From the NCBI GenBank assembly GCA_022824405.1, contig JAJDZZ010000018.1:1-36211 (forward strand): a DNA stretch of 36,211 nt, written 5' to 3'. Position numbers and translations under genes: made by a program. Below are positions 1 through 8,012 of the stretch, one piece after another (positions within the stretch are counted from its first letter, which is position 1; each line of letters begins with the position of its first letter). The notes under the pieces are model-generated. The model was not told the origin of the DNA. It searched no databases and saw only the letters and a program-made list of their open reading frames with translations. The stretch is from Opitutales bacterium (GTDB lineage Bacteria > Verrucomicrobiota > Verrucomicrobiia > Opitutales > UBA2995).

Positions 1-153
1 CGCGTCACGCAGTGATACACCGCACTCTGCCCCTTCACCTTCAACCTGGACGTTCTCATACCCCCCACCCTCCTCATTCCTAACCCCACGTCAACAGTTT
101 TTAGCCTGTCCCTTTTAATACGATCTCCGTTCGTTCACTAAGAATTTGGGGGA

Positions 154-175
154 TGTCGCATTCGCTCGGTAAGTG
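154..175 (+). repeat. 22-bp dispersed repeat, copy 1
   Basis: The 22-base segment beginning TGTCGCATTC and ending CGGTAAGTG recurs at 21174-21195 with a single C/T difference. Both copies lie outside genes. The rest of bases 1-186 holds nothing I can assign: no coding frame and no clear terminator for the gene that ends at 187. Confidence 0.6.
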
Positions 176-186
176 AGAAATGGCCC

Positions 187-1458
187 CTAAACGTTCTCGA
201 CCCGGGTGTATTTTTTGACCCAGTCGGGGTCGATATCCACACCGATTCCCGGTCCGGTGGGGACTTTGATTTTTCCATCCTTGAGGCGGAGAGACGAGGT
301 CTTGCATTCGATGGGGAGATCTTCGTAGCCCTTGAACTCGATGTGGTCCCCGGCATTGGGCATGAGGGATACCAGGTGTAGCATGTAGATGTATCCGAAT
401 CCTCCGGACAGGTGTGGGATACACTTCTTGCCCAGGACCTCCCCCATCCGGGCCGCTTTGATGGAGCGAATCAAGCCGCCGAAGTAGTAGTGGTCGGGCT
501 GCACCACGTCGAGGCCGTCATTGGCCAGCAGCCAGCGGAAGGAATACATGCTGTGTTGCTGCTCCCCACCCGCGATGGGAATGGAGAGGGCATCCGTCAC
601 TTCCTTGGTGCCGTCCAGCCAGTCGAAGTAGACCGGTTCTTCAAAATAGCGGTAGTCATATTTTTGCAGCAGCTTGCCCACGCGGATGGCTTCTTTGGGG
701 TCCCGGTAGTAGCCGTTGGCGTCGGCGTAGAGCGCCATATCCGGTCCGAAGGTTTCCCGAATGAGCGGAATGATTGCCTCGGTGCGACCCGCAGGACCCC
801 GTGCATCCAAATCCTTGGTCATGAACATGAGGGCTCCCACCTTGATTTTGACCGCCGGAGCCCCGCTTCTTTCCACCGCCCCTTTGATCAGCGCGACCGA
901 TTCTTCGACCGGCTTTTCCCGCCACTCGGTGGCCTGATAAACCGGTATATGGGTGTTGTGAACCTCTCCCAGCAATTGTCCCACGGGTTTTCCGGCTATG
1001 CGGCCCAACATGTCGAGCAAGGCGAATTCAACCGTTGCCAGAGGAATGCCGATACCCAGGCCACCGAGGCGGAAATTCAAGGCGAACTCCAACGCTTTCT
1101 CCAGCAACCGGTCCATACGTCGCGCGTCCTGGCCGACAAAGAACCGCTGCAGGCGATTTACGAATATCGGATAGAGCAAGCTGATGGTATTGTGCGCAAC
1201 AGAAATGCCTTCCGCTCCGTCGGTGGAGCGAACCCTGCACAAAAAGGACCGGTCCTTTTTCAACAACTCCACCGATTCGATAATAACGGGGTCTTTGAAC
1301 AACTCCTGCTTGAATACCGGTCGAGCCAACACCTCGTCCAATCTGGCATACCTGGACCCCACCCTATCCGATTGGCCATACGCATTTGTCAGGAGGGCTC
1401 CCCCGCCTAACCCACCAGCCAAACCGCCGGCCAGGAACTTTCTTCGGTTCATACTCAT
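187..1458 (-). CDS. Tat-exported mandelate racemase/muconate lactonizing enzyme family protein (enolase superfamily)
   Basis: A 423-residue enolase-superfamily enzyme, probably a sugar-acid dehydratase or epimerase acting in the periplasm. The N-terminus MSMNRRKFLAGGLAGG is a twin-arginine signal, and the Gly-rich hydrophobic stretch runs to about residue 28. The catalytic set of the mandelate-racemase subgroup is visible: Lys204-x-Lys206 (AVKIKVG), metal ligands Asp246 (YADAN), Glu273 or Glu274 (YFEEP) and Glu299 (AGGEQ), and a C-terminal base His349 (CIPHLSGG). Family knowledge says these enzymes abstract a proton alpha to a carboxylate; the substrate cannot be read from the sequence. The start at 1458 is preferred because it keeps the full RR signal, although a second Met two codons in (1452) would also keep it. 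It is separated from the next upstream gene by 281 bases and has its own candidate promoter. Confidence 0.88.
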   Translation of the reverse strand: MSMNRRKFLAGGLAGGLGGGALLTNAYGQSDRVGSRYARLDEVLARPVFKQELFKDPVIIESVELLKKDRSFLCRVRSTDGAEGISVAHNTISLLYPIFVNRLQRFFVGQDARRMDRLLEKALEFALNFRLGGLGIGIPLATVEFALLDMLGRIAGKPVGQLLGEVHNTHIPVYQATEWREKPVEESVALIKGAVERSGAPAVKIKVGALMFMTKDLDARGPAGRTEAIIPLIRETFGPDMALYADANGYYRDPKEAIRVGKLLQKYDYRYFEEPVYFDWLDGTKEVTDALSIPIAGGEQQHSMYSFRWLLANDGLDVVQPDHYYFGGLIRSIKAARMGEVLGKKCIPHLSGGFGYIYMLHLVSLMPNAGDHIEFKGYEDLPIECKTSSLRLKDGKIKVPTGPGIGVDIDPDWVKKYTRVENV

Positions 1459-1467
1459 AGAACCTGT

Positions 1468-1496
1468 ATTATCCCAAAAGCTTCAAAGGCATTCAA
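1468..1496 (-). promoter_or_regulatory. Candidate sigma70-type promoter of the enolase-superfamily gene
   Basis: On the minus strand TTGAAT (1496-1491) and GATAAT (1473-1468) are separated by exactly 17 bases. The -10 box ends only 9 bases before the ATG at 1458, so transcription would begin within a few bases of the start codon and the mRNA would be nearly leaderless. No good Shine-Dalgarno sequence is present, which agrees with that reading. Confidence 0.45.
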
Positions 1497-1506
1497 CCCT
1501 TAGGCA

Positions 1507-1518
1507 AAGGGCGCCCTT
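1507..1518. promoter_or_regulatory. Perfect 12-bp palindrome upstream of the promoter
   Basis: AAGGGCGCCCTT is a perfect palindrome centred about 20 bases upstream of the -35 box of the enolase-superfamily gene. The position suits an operator, but 12 bp is short enough to occur by chance and no second copy was seen. Confidence 0.25.
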
Positions 1519-1521
1519 CAA

Positions 1522-1712
1522 ATAATTCACCACAGATAACTCAGAGGACACAGAGCGGGGATGCGCCGAAAGCGCCAATTGGGAATGAGGGAATTGGAGG
1601 AGTGATGGAATGCGGGAGAGAAGTCCATCATTCCAATATTCCTTATTTTTGGGGGACAGGAATGTCCCCCCTCCGTTATTAAATCCCGTCCATCCTGTTT
1701 ATCCATGTTCAT
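1522..1712. repeat. Mosaic of short dispersed intergenic repeats
   Basis: This non-coding stretch between the PQQ-like gene and the enolase-superfamily gene contains four repeat-like pieces in a row. They are an ACCACAGA..ACTCAGAGGACACAGAG unit (1522-1557, related to 21202-21235), a GGAATG/CATTCC-rich unit (about 1576-1642), a GGGGGACA-ggaa-TGTCCCCC hairpin (1651-1670), and a TCCCGTCCATCCTG..TTATCCATG unit (1681-1712). All four resemble short repeats I recall from intergenic DNA of environmental PVC and other genomes. No convincing open reading frame is present. Confidence 0.55.
1651..1670. repeat. 8-bp perfect stem-loop
   Basis: GGGGGACA (1651-1658), loop GGAA, then TGTCCCCC (1663-1670). 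It lies about 70 bases beyond the stop of the PQQ-like gene. In the direction of that gene the stem is followed by A residues, not a U-tract, so I do not call it an intrinsic terminator; it may still slow or protect the transcript end. Confidence 0.5.
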
Positions 1713-1739
1713 TCCCTAATTCGCGCGCCTTGGCCCGCT

Positions 1740-3158
1740 TTACCCGCTTTTGAAGGCGATCAGGTGTTGGATAGTGCGCAGGTAGGCGGTATCGCCGTCA
1801 AATATGGGAGTACTGCGGTTTTCGCCGAGATTGACACGAGCGATTTCTTTAAACTCAGGACCCGGTTCCACGAAAATGGCCGTTCCGTTTTCCTCACCAA
1901 CGAAGAGTTTGCCATCGACGAGCAGAATACCCGAATAAGCCCGGCCTCGCATTCCGCTGACTTTGTGGGAGTAAATGATTTTCCCGGTGCCAGCGTCCAA
2001 TGCCTGAAGACGGTTACCCATGGAATGGATGTAGAGAAGTCCTTCATGCACGACCGGTGAAGTGTAGTAACGCTCCTTGGACGCCACCGTGTGCCAGACT
2101 TTTTTTAGTCCACGGCGGTTAATTTCCTCAAGAGTGGCAGGTATCTCCATACAATAGACGTCCCCCTGAATCCCCGCCGCTCCATGCACGACATAGACGC
2201 GGTTCCCGTCAACAAAGGGGGAATTGAAGAAAGCCCAAATTTTCTCCCGAATGGTCCAGTCCTGCGATGGCAGTTTTTTCCCGTCTCCTACCCGAATCAG
2301 TTCCCCGCGCGCCGTGTAAACGAACCATTCTCCCTCCACCTGGAAGGAAGCCGGAGTTCCGAAAGTTTGCGGGTCCTTCACGCGCCAGAGCTCATTTCCA
2401 TTTTCAGGATCCAATGCCACGTAGTCGGCAAAGCGGACGATCAGTTTTCCACCGATCAATTGAGGAGATGAGGCCGCTCCCCAGTTGTGATCCGGTTTTT
2501 CCATTATCTTAGCCCAGATTCTGTTTCCTTCCAAATCGTGCTTGGTAACGATGCCCAATCCGTTGCAGGTATAGACGTATCGACCATCCGAACAGGGCGT
2601 CATGGATGTATAACCGTTCGTGCTATGGGTTCTGGGTTTCCTGAATTTTTGCGGAACGGTTCCCGCTTCTTTCCTGAGGCGTGCCAACTCCCTGCGCGCT
2701 TGGGTAAGCTGGTCCCTTAAACGGTCATTGGAACTGTCGTTTCGCAGACGGCGGTTCAGTTGATAGATCTGGCGCTCAAGCGGCTTTAGTTGTCCCGCGC
2801 GCGCGTTTATTTTCTCGATTGTCTCTTTTAGCTGTGCCCGCTCACTGTCGGACATCACCGATACATCCTCATAGGAATTGGAGCTTTTCCAGAGCGTTTC
2901 TCCAGTCCTCGCGTCGGCACAAATCAGGTCCGTGGGCTCAGCCGTATAGAACAATTTTTCCCCCACGATCAAGGGGCAGGCATTGGCCCGAAGGGGCGTC
3001 CTATGTTTCCAGAGAACGGAATCTTCGTCCTCCCAGTCGATAGGAGCTGTGGCGCCTTCATAAGTGCCATTGCCTCCGTTTCGCCAGGAGGTGACATCGG
3101 CGTGGAGACTGGAAACGAAGAACAGGGCAACGAGGGGGATAACAAATAGAGGTTTCAT
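1740..3158 (-). CDS. PQQ-like beta-propeller repeat protein with coiled-coil insert
   Basis: A 472-residue exported protein made of outer-membrane-assembly/PQQ-like propeller blades: repeated units such as DARTGETLW (about residues 82-90), ALDPENGNELWRV and ALDAGTGKIIYSH show the expected turn between strands. A Sec signal covers residues 1-20 (MKPLFVIPLVALFF..LHA). An ATG at 3158 is chosen because an upstream TTG at 3191 would only add eleven residues before the signal peptide. Residues 101-166 break the propeller with a charged helical stretch rich in Glu, Arg, Leu and Gln, predicted to be a coiled coil. Related PVC proteins are often annotated as PQQ-binding-like; I see no proof of a dehydrogenase active site. 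It follows the ceramidase/cytochrome fusion gene by 66 bases and is probably co-transcribed with it. Confidence 0.8.
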   Translation of the reverse strand: MKPLFVIPLVALFFVSSLHADVTSWRNGGNGTYEGATAPIDWEDEDSVLWKHRTPLRANACPLIVGEKLFYTAEPTDLICADARTGETLWKSSNSYEDVSVMSDSERAQLKETIEKINARAGQLKPLERQIYQLNRRLRNDSSNDRLRDQLTQARRELARLRKEAGTVPQKFRKPRTHSTNGYTSMTPCSDGRYVYTCNGLGIVTKHDLEGNRIWAKIMEKPDHNWGAASSPQLIGGKLIVRFADYVALDPENGNELWRVKDPQTFGTPASFQVEGEWFVYTARGELIRVGDGKKLPSQDWTIREKIWAFFNSPFVDGNRVYVVHGAAGIQGDVYCMEIPATLEEINRRGLKKVWHTVASKERYYTSPVVHEGLLYIHSMGNRLQALDAGTGKIIYSHKVSGMRGRAYSGILLVDGKLFVGEENGTAIFVEPGPEFKEIARVNLGENRSTPIFDGDTAYLRTIQHLIAFKSG

Positions 3159-3224
3159 TGTGGTTAAGTTTTTTGTGGTAAAAGACAGCAAAGGGCAAGA
3201 CTTTGCGGCTCGGCACGCGTATAC

Positions 3225-6200
3225 CTACTTGACCGGTATCAGGCGAATTTCCTTGAGCCCGAACTCAGCATCCGGCAGGGAATGCTCCAAACGGAAAACA
3301 GCTTTTGGGGTTTCTGCATGAACCAGGATATTCCCAAATTTCCGTTTCCGGTAATTGTGCATGCTACGGGAATAAACCACGGCCCCGGTGGTGAAGGTGT
3401 CGTTAAGGAACAATTTAAACGGTCTTCCCTTGTATTCCTTTCCCAAACCCGCGTCGGTGAAAACATCATAGAAACCCGGACTCAGATCGTAAACCGTCCA
3501 CTCAATGCTGTCTCCGGCTCCTATCCATTCGATGGCGGAGGTGTCCGGATTATAGTATGCAGAGCTACCCGATACAATTCCCCGGCTCGCTGACAAGGCG
3601 ACTTCGCCATTTTCCTTCGGGCGAATTTTCAAGGATTCATCGGAAGCATTCAGGTAGGCTAGCAAGTCGGCCATCTGCCGATGATCCAAACCTGCGTCCA
3701 GTCCTTCAGGCATAAGGGAAAGGTCGGTGCTTTTTATGGAGGAAAGGTTTTGTCGCAGCAAAGTTTGAGTGGTTCCTCCGATATTGGTCAGGGTGATCGT
3801 TGTAGAGGTTTCTTCCGACAAGATACCCGTTGAGGTTTGTCCATTCTTTGCGGTGACGATGTATTGCTTGAATTTATCCTCCACGGCTCGATTGGGATCA
3901 AGGATGGCGATCAGCAAGGCTTGAGGCGACTTATCGGAAAGCGACGACAGGTTGGGTCCGACGTCCACTCCAACCCCTTCCATGTGGTGGCAAGTCGCGC
4001 ACAAGCTGGCAAAATGCGCGCTTCCGGACGTTGGATCGCCCACGAGATCAAGGGCGGCCCGGTAATCGTCCACCAGTTGTTGTCGGTTAGAGGTGTCCCG
4101 ATTGCCGAACAAGGCCGCGGCGAGGGTTTTTATGGTAGGATCGGAACTTCGACTCAGCCGGTTTCTTTGCACCGCCGAAAATGACGAAATAATTTCCGGC
4201 CGATTCGATGCTTTGCGAAGCAGGGAAGTGGTCCAGTTTTTCCGCGATAGCAAAATGTCCAGAATTTTGGCACGTATCCGCGGGCCAACGCTTTCCCAAT
4301 AATTGAGAAGATGCTCGGGCGCTTGGGATTGCAGAATTCGGGAAAGGCTGTCGACAGCCGCCAATTGAAGTTCCATGGACTGGCTGGGGTTGAGGAGTTC
4401 CCGGGCCAATGCGATATTCTCCTCCTTACCCTTCTTACGATAGGGCAAAATCGATAAGGCGGATACCCGGTCGGCTACCGGTAATTGGGAATCCATGGCC
4501 AAAATTCTGGCCGCTTGAAATAATTCAGTTCTCTTTTGGGCCAGTCCGGGATTCGATCCGATAAATCCTTCGCCATCCTCCGAAAATCGATGAGCAGCCT
4601 TTTCATAGGCATGGTAGGCGACCAGGTGGTCCGGCAGCGAGTGTTCACCTGTTTGGTTAAGTATGGCGGATACCAGAACGCTCAGGACGGTATGGTTTTT
4701 CGAACCCAGAGCCGTATTGAGGAGGCCATCCAGAAATTTGCCAAGGCGAGGCTGCAACAGCCGGCTCCCGGCAAGCTCGGCAAGTTTCGACTGATGAGGT
4801 TGAACCGAGCTCAAGGCCGCGGACAGAAGAATCGGGTCTTCATGATCCCTTTGAATCAATTCAAACAAGGCATTCCCTGCGATTTTCGATTCAGACTCTC
4901 CCAGAGTATAGGCCACCTGCTTGCGAACGTGGGCGCTCTCATCATGGGCCAGTTGAGAGACTTTGGCCAGAATCACCTCGTTATCGAGAAACCCTTCAGC
5001 GAATTTAACGGCCTGAGCCCGCACATTGGCTACCTCGTCATTGAGACCTCGCAACAGGGTTTCCTGGTTCAATGCATCCATGTCATCGAGTATCCAAAAG
5101 GCCAAAACGCGGGTCTCGGGTTGAGAAGCGGACTCCACTGCCCGGCTTAAAGTCGAGGCCACTTCAGCATCGTCCCTGAGCCGAAGCATTTGAAATGCCT
5201 GATCGCGCAGCCAGCGAATTTCCGAATGAAGCGTCTCCGACAGTTCGCTCGTGCTCAGACGGGTCAGATCCGGCGTTGGCAGCCGCTTCGTCCCCTTTTT
5301 GGCGATACGGTATATTCTTCCTTTATCGTGACCTTCCCGCAAATTGATTTTGCGCTGCCAGTCCTCCGGTATCCATTCCGGGTGCTCAATAGCAAAGCGA
5401 TACATGTCTACGACATAGAGCGCACCGTCAGGGCCGGAACGAATTGCCGTCGGCCGGAACCAATTGTCGGTTGACCGCAGAAACTCGGATTCCATTTCCT
5501 CGGGCGCGCGTTTACTTCGGAAACTGGCGCCTTCCGGGTAGACGATAGCCCGGGAGACCAGGTTGTGGACGGGTTCGGCAATAAAGGAATTCCCCACAAA
5601 ATCCGGGCCTAACACGGAGTCTTCGTAAATCATGTAGCCGCAGGCGGATGTGAAGCGGTTGGCCTTCTCGTAGTCGTTGAAACGGCTCAGGGTTTTACTG
5701 ATCGGGTAAACCGGTCCGGCAGTTGGAACCTGCGGAAGAAACACCCGTGCCGAGGTGTAGGCGACGTGTGGGTTGCGTTGCAGGTAACGGTCATCGAGGG
5801 CAAAGTGCCAACCCGGCCAGGAGTTGCTGTTTCCAAACCAGTTGCCCCAGGAATCGCGGTTGCGGCCAAACTGGGTCCCGCCGTTGATGGCTTCTATGGA
5901 ACCGTTACCGGGGTCGATCCTTAGATCGCGGCCGTCGATATCGACCGTTTTACCGGTTTTGACGGACCTGACTATTCCCCCACTATCTCCGTTAGCCAGG
6001 TAAATCTTGGCATCGGGGCCCCATTGCATGCCATTCACCAAGTGTTGCTGATTGCCCAGATTAAACCCGGTATAGAGGATTTCGACATCGTCTGCCTTGC
6101 CGTCGAAATTGGTATCCTCGGCATAAATCAGATCGGGGGCTGTGGTTACGAGAACTCCGTTTTTCCATGGGAAGACGGAGGTTGGATAGGACGCCTCGAG

Positions 6201-7874
6201 AAAAACCGTGGATTCATCGTACTTTCCATCCCGGTTAGTGTCCTCTAGATAGCGTATGCGCCCTCCGCCTTTGCCTTTTCCATCCATGCCCAAGGGGTAA
6301 TCGGCCATTTCCACCACCCACATTCGTCCGTCAGGACCCCAGGCAATATCGATGGGATCCATCACCATGGGCTCTGCCGCAACCAGCTCAATTTCCAGGT
6401 CGGGATGCACCTCCATGGTGGCCAGAGCTTTTTCTTTCGCAATGGGAGCCGGAATTCTTTCCAGGGTTTCCGCTGAATAAAAGGTATGGGGCAATTGTTG
6501 CAGGACTTCATCCAGGACCAAATCTTCGGTGTCGGGTGAGAGCCGGATGGGTTTGTCGTAGTAATACATCGATCCGTCGACTTCGTATCCACCTTCATCG
6601 TAGAGACGCCTGGAGGGGATGTAGGATGGAGAGGCATTGGCGTAGGCATTGATCCAGATTCGGTCGGCATGGAAGATCTCTTTCAATTTTAATGAATAAT
6701 CGACCACCACCTCGCCGGGCAGAAAGACCATGGCCAAGTCGTTTCCGAAAGTCCAGGTCTGGATCGGATAGCCGATAGAGGCAGGAAGCGATTCCCCTCC
6801 ATCCAGTCGCGCAAGTATCTTTTTTCCGTACCAGGCGGTTCTTTGCCTGGAAGCGGCCAATTCTTCCCAGTACTCCCGGGAAGGCAATGGGTCCAGTGGC
6901 AGATCGATACGGTCCAGTGTCGTTTTGGGAGTTGAGGTAAGGGGTGTGAGCCGAGTCGCCAACAAACGATCCACTTCATCGGCCAGGCTCTTGCCGTGAG
7001 CGAGGACATGTTTCATTTCGCCGCGTGGAACAGGATTGGCATCGGCTCCGCAGCCAATGGCGATCATGGCATTGATTCCCGGGTGGCGTTCTTCAAGGAG
7101 ACGTTGAGCCTCCCCGGCCCAGTCGCCGTGAACTTTGTTGTAGCGGCCACCCAGGGTGGTGCAGTGGCACGCGTAATTGGCCAAGATAGCTCTCAGCTTC
7201 CCTTTTGAATTCGAAACTTTCAAAACGGGCAATGCGTGATCGACAGGTCCATCGGGTTGATTCCCAAATCCGGCCCATTTGCCTTTTTCCAGAACGCGGC
7301 GGTTTCCGGCAAAGCTCACCATCCCCTGGCCCCATTCAAGGTTTCCGGATTGGCGGTTTTCCAGTGCGAGGCGGCAAGCCTGAACCACCTTTCCGGTCAG
7401 GTCATTCGAATAATCCTCTATCACAGACCAGTGGTTCGCCGGAATGTCCTCCATAAAGATGGGATCCAGGACGTTTCTCAAATGGGGACCGGAATGCGTG
7501 TGAGTTGCACAAAGAGCCAGATTGGAAGCGGAAATGGACAATTCTTCGGCTACCCTTTCCGTCAACCATTCGGGTACGCCGATCAGATCGAGAGTGACCA
7601 GAAGAACCGTCTCCTCTCCCCTACCCAATGCCATGGCCTTGGCCCACAGCTTTCCGTCTACTCCTTCGGAAGGTTCCCTGCGGTTTCCATAACCGCTCAG
7701 TCGGATGGGATTTTCCGGTGTTATGTCGACACGACTCAGACCGATCAGCATTCCTCGATCCATGGTTTCCGCTTCAACCGGGACGGCTTCCCCTGTCGAG
7801 GACGGCTGGCAGGCAGCGAACAAAAACGAGGAACACAGAAGAAAAAATGCGGAAGATCGCGTAAGGAGCCTCAT
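3225..7874 (-). CDS. Giant lipoprotein: neutral-ceramidase-like domain fused to PVC-type propeller, HEAT repeats and cytochrome c
   Basis: A 1549-residue predicted lipoprotein. The signal MRLLTRSSAFFLL..LFAAC ends in a lipobox; the ATG at 7874 is chosen over a TTG 16 codons upstream. Domains in order: neutral/alkaline-ceramidase-like (about 35-470, with CATHTHSGPH and a later ACHCT..HGDW supplying candidate zinc histidines); a PVC-type sorbosone-dehydrogenase-like propeller starting near residue 487 (DIAWGPDGRMWVVEM); HEAT-like helical repeats (about 880-1210); a cytochrome c module with CATCH at 1292-1296; and a C-terminal beta-sandwich of about 130 residues that may bind carbohydrate. The motif where true ceramidases carry the nucleophilic serine (GDVSPN) reads GADANP here, so ceramidase activity is doubtful. 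The propeller plus heme suggests a periplasmic or cell-surface oxidase. Single-domain versions are known; I do not know how common the fusion is. Confidence 0.85.
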   Translation of the reverse strand: MRLLTRSSAFFLLCSSFLFAACQPSSTGEAVPVEAETMDRGMLIGLSRVDITPENPIRLSGYGNRREPSEGVDGKLWAKAMALGRGEETVLLVTLDLIGVPEWLTERVAEELSISASNLALCATHTHSGPHLRNVLDPIFMEDIPANHWSVIEDYSNDLTGKVVQACRLALENRQSGNLEWGQGMVSFAGNRRVLEKGKWAGFGNQPDGPVDHALPVLKVSNSKGKLRAILANYACHCTTLGGRYNKVHGDWAGEAQRLLEERHPGINAMIAIGCGADANPVPRGEMKHVLAHGKSLADEVDRLLATRLTPLTSTPKTTLDRIDLPLDPLPSREYWEELAASRQRTAWYGKKILARLDGGESLPASIGYPIQTWTFGNDLAMVFLPGEVVVDYSLKLKEIFHADRIWINAYANASPSYIPSRRLYDEGGYEVDGSMYYYDKPIRLSPDTEDLVLDEVLQQLPHTFYSAETLERIPAPIAKEKALATMEVHPDLEIELVAAEPMVMDPIDIAWGPDGRMWVVEMADYPLGMDGKGKGGGRIRYLEDTNRDGKYDESTVFLEASYPTSVFPWKNGVLVTTAPDLIYAEDTNFDGKADDVEILYTGFNLGNQQHLVNGMQWGPDAKIYLANGDSGGIVRSVKTGKTVDIDGRDLRIDPGNGSIEAINGGTQFGRNRDSWGNWFGNSNSWPGWHFALDDRYLQRNPHVAYTSARVFLPQVPTAGPVYPISKTLSRFNDYEKANRFTSACGYMIYEDSVLGPDFVGNSFIAEPVHNLVSRAIVYPEGASFRSKRAPEEMESEFLRSTDNWFRPTAIRSGPDGALYVVDMYRFAIEHPEWIPEDWQRKINLREGHDKGRIYRIAKKGTKRLPTPDLTRLSTSELSETLHSEIRWLRDQAFQMLRLRDDAEVASTLSRAVESASQPETRVLAFWILDDMDALNQETLLRGLNDEVANVRAQAVKFAEGFLDNEVILAKVSQLAHDESAHVRKQVAYTLGESESKIAGNALFELIQRDHEDPILLSAALSSVQPHQSKLAELAGSRLLQPRLGKFLDGLLNTALGSKNHTVLSVLVSAILNQTGEHSLPDHLVAYHAYEKAAHRFSEDGEGFIGSNPGLAQKRTELFQAARILAMDSQLPVADRVSALSILPYRKKGKEENIALARELLNPSQSMELQLAAVDSLSRILQSQAPEHLLNYWESVGPRIRAKILDILLSRKNWTTSLLRKASNRPEIISSFSAVQRNRLSRSSDPTIKTLAAALFGNRDTSNRQQLVDDYRAALDLVGDPTSGSAHFASLCATCHHMEGVGVDVGPNLSSLSDKSPQALLIAILDPNRAVEDKFKQYIVTAKNGQTSTGILSEETSTTITLTNIGGTTQTLLRQNLSSIKSTDLSLMPEGLDAGLDHRQMADLLAYLNASDESLKIRPKENGEVALSASRGIVSGSSAYYNPDTSAIEWIGAGDSIEWTVYDLSPGFYDVFTDAGLGKEYKGRPFKLFLNDTFTTGAVVYSRSMHNYRKRKFGNILVHAETPKAVFRLEHSLPDAEFGLKEIRLIPVK

Positions 7875-7899
7875 GGGATGGGAATGACCAAAAGTCTGA

Positions 7900-7927
7900 A
7901 TTGGAATGTTTGCACCGATCAAGTCAA
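7900..7927 (-). promoter_or_regulatory. Candidate promoter of the ceramidase-like/cytochrome fusion gene
   Basis: On the minus strand TTGACT (7927-7922) is followed after 16 bases by TCCAAT (7905-7900). The -35 box is strong and the -10 box matches four of six consensus positions. Transcription would start near 7893, giving a leader of about 19 bases. Confidence 0.35.
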
Positions 7928-7970
7928 CTTCCCATTGGCAAACAAGATTGACGGGAACAAGGTGGCGGGA

Positions 7971-8000
7971 TCAACCACAGGACCTAAGGGCACAAAGGCA
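7971..8000 (+). repeat. Degenerate CACAGG/CACAAAGG intergenic repeat
   Basis: ATCAACCACAGGACCTAAGG followed by GCACAAAGGC lies in the 138-base gap between the alpha/beta-hydrolase stop and the fusion-gene start. It shares the ACCACAG..GCACA-AG pattern of the units at 1522-1557 and 21202-21235 but is more diverged. Confidence 0.4.
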
Positions 8001-8012
8001 AACACCAACCCG

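Noticed and set aside
412-1410. 332-codon plus-strand frame opposite the enolase-superfamily gene
   Set aside because: Shadow frame: the minus-strand protein has a complete catalytic set, while the plus-strand translation is His/Gln/Arg-rich with no recognisable motif.
1651-1670. Intrinsic terminator for the PQQ-like gene
   Set aside because: The stem is strong but is followed by A residues in the direction of transcription, not a U-tract; kept only as a stem-loop.
3225-7874. Calling the product a functional ceramidase
   Set aside because: The serine of the GDVSPN-type motif is absent (GADANP), and the protein has four more domains unrelated to ceramidases.
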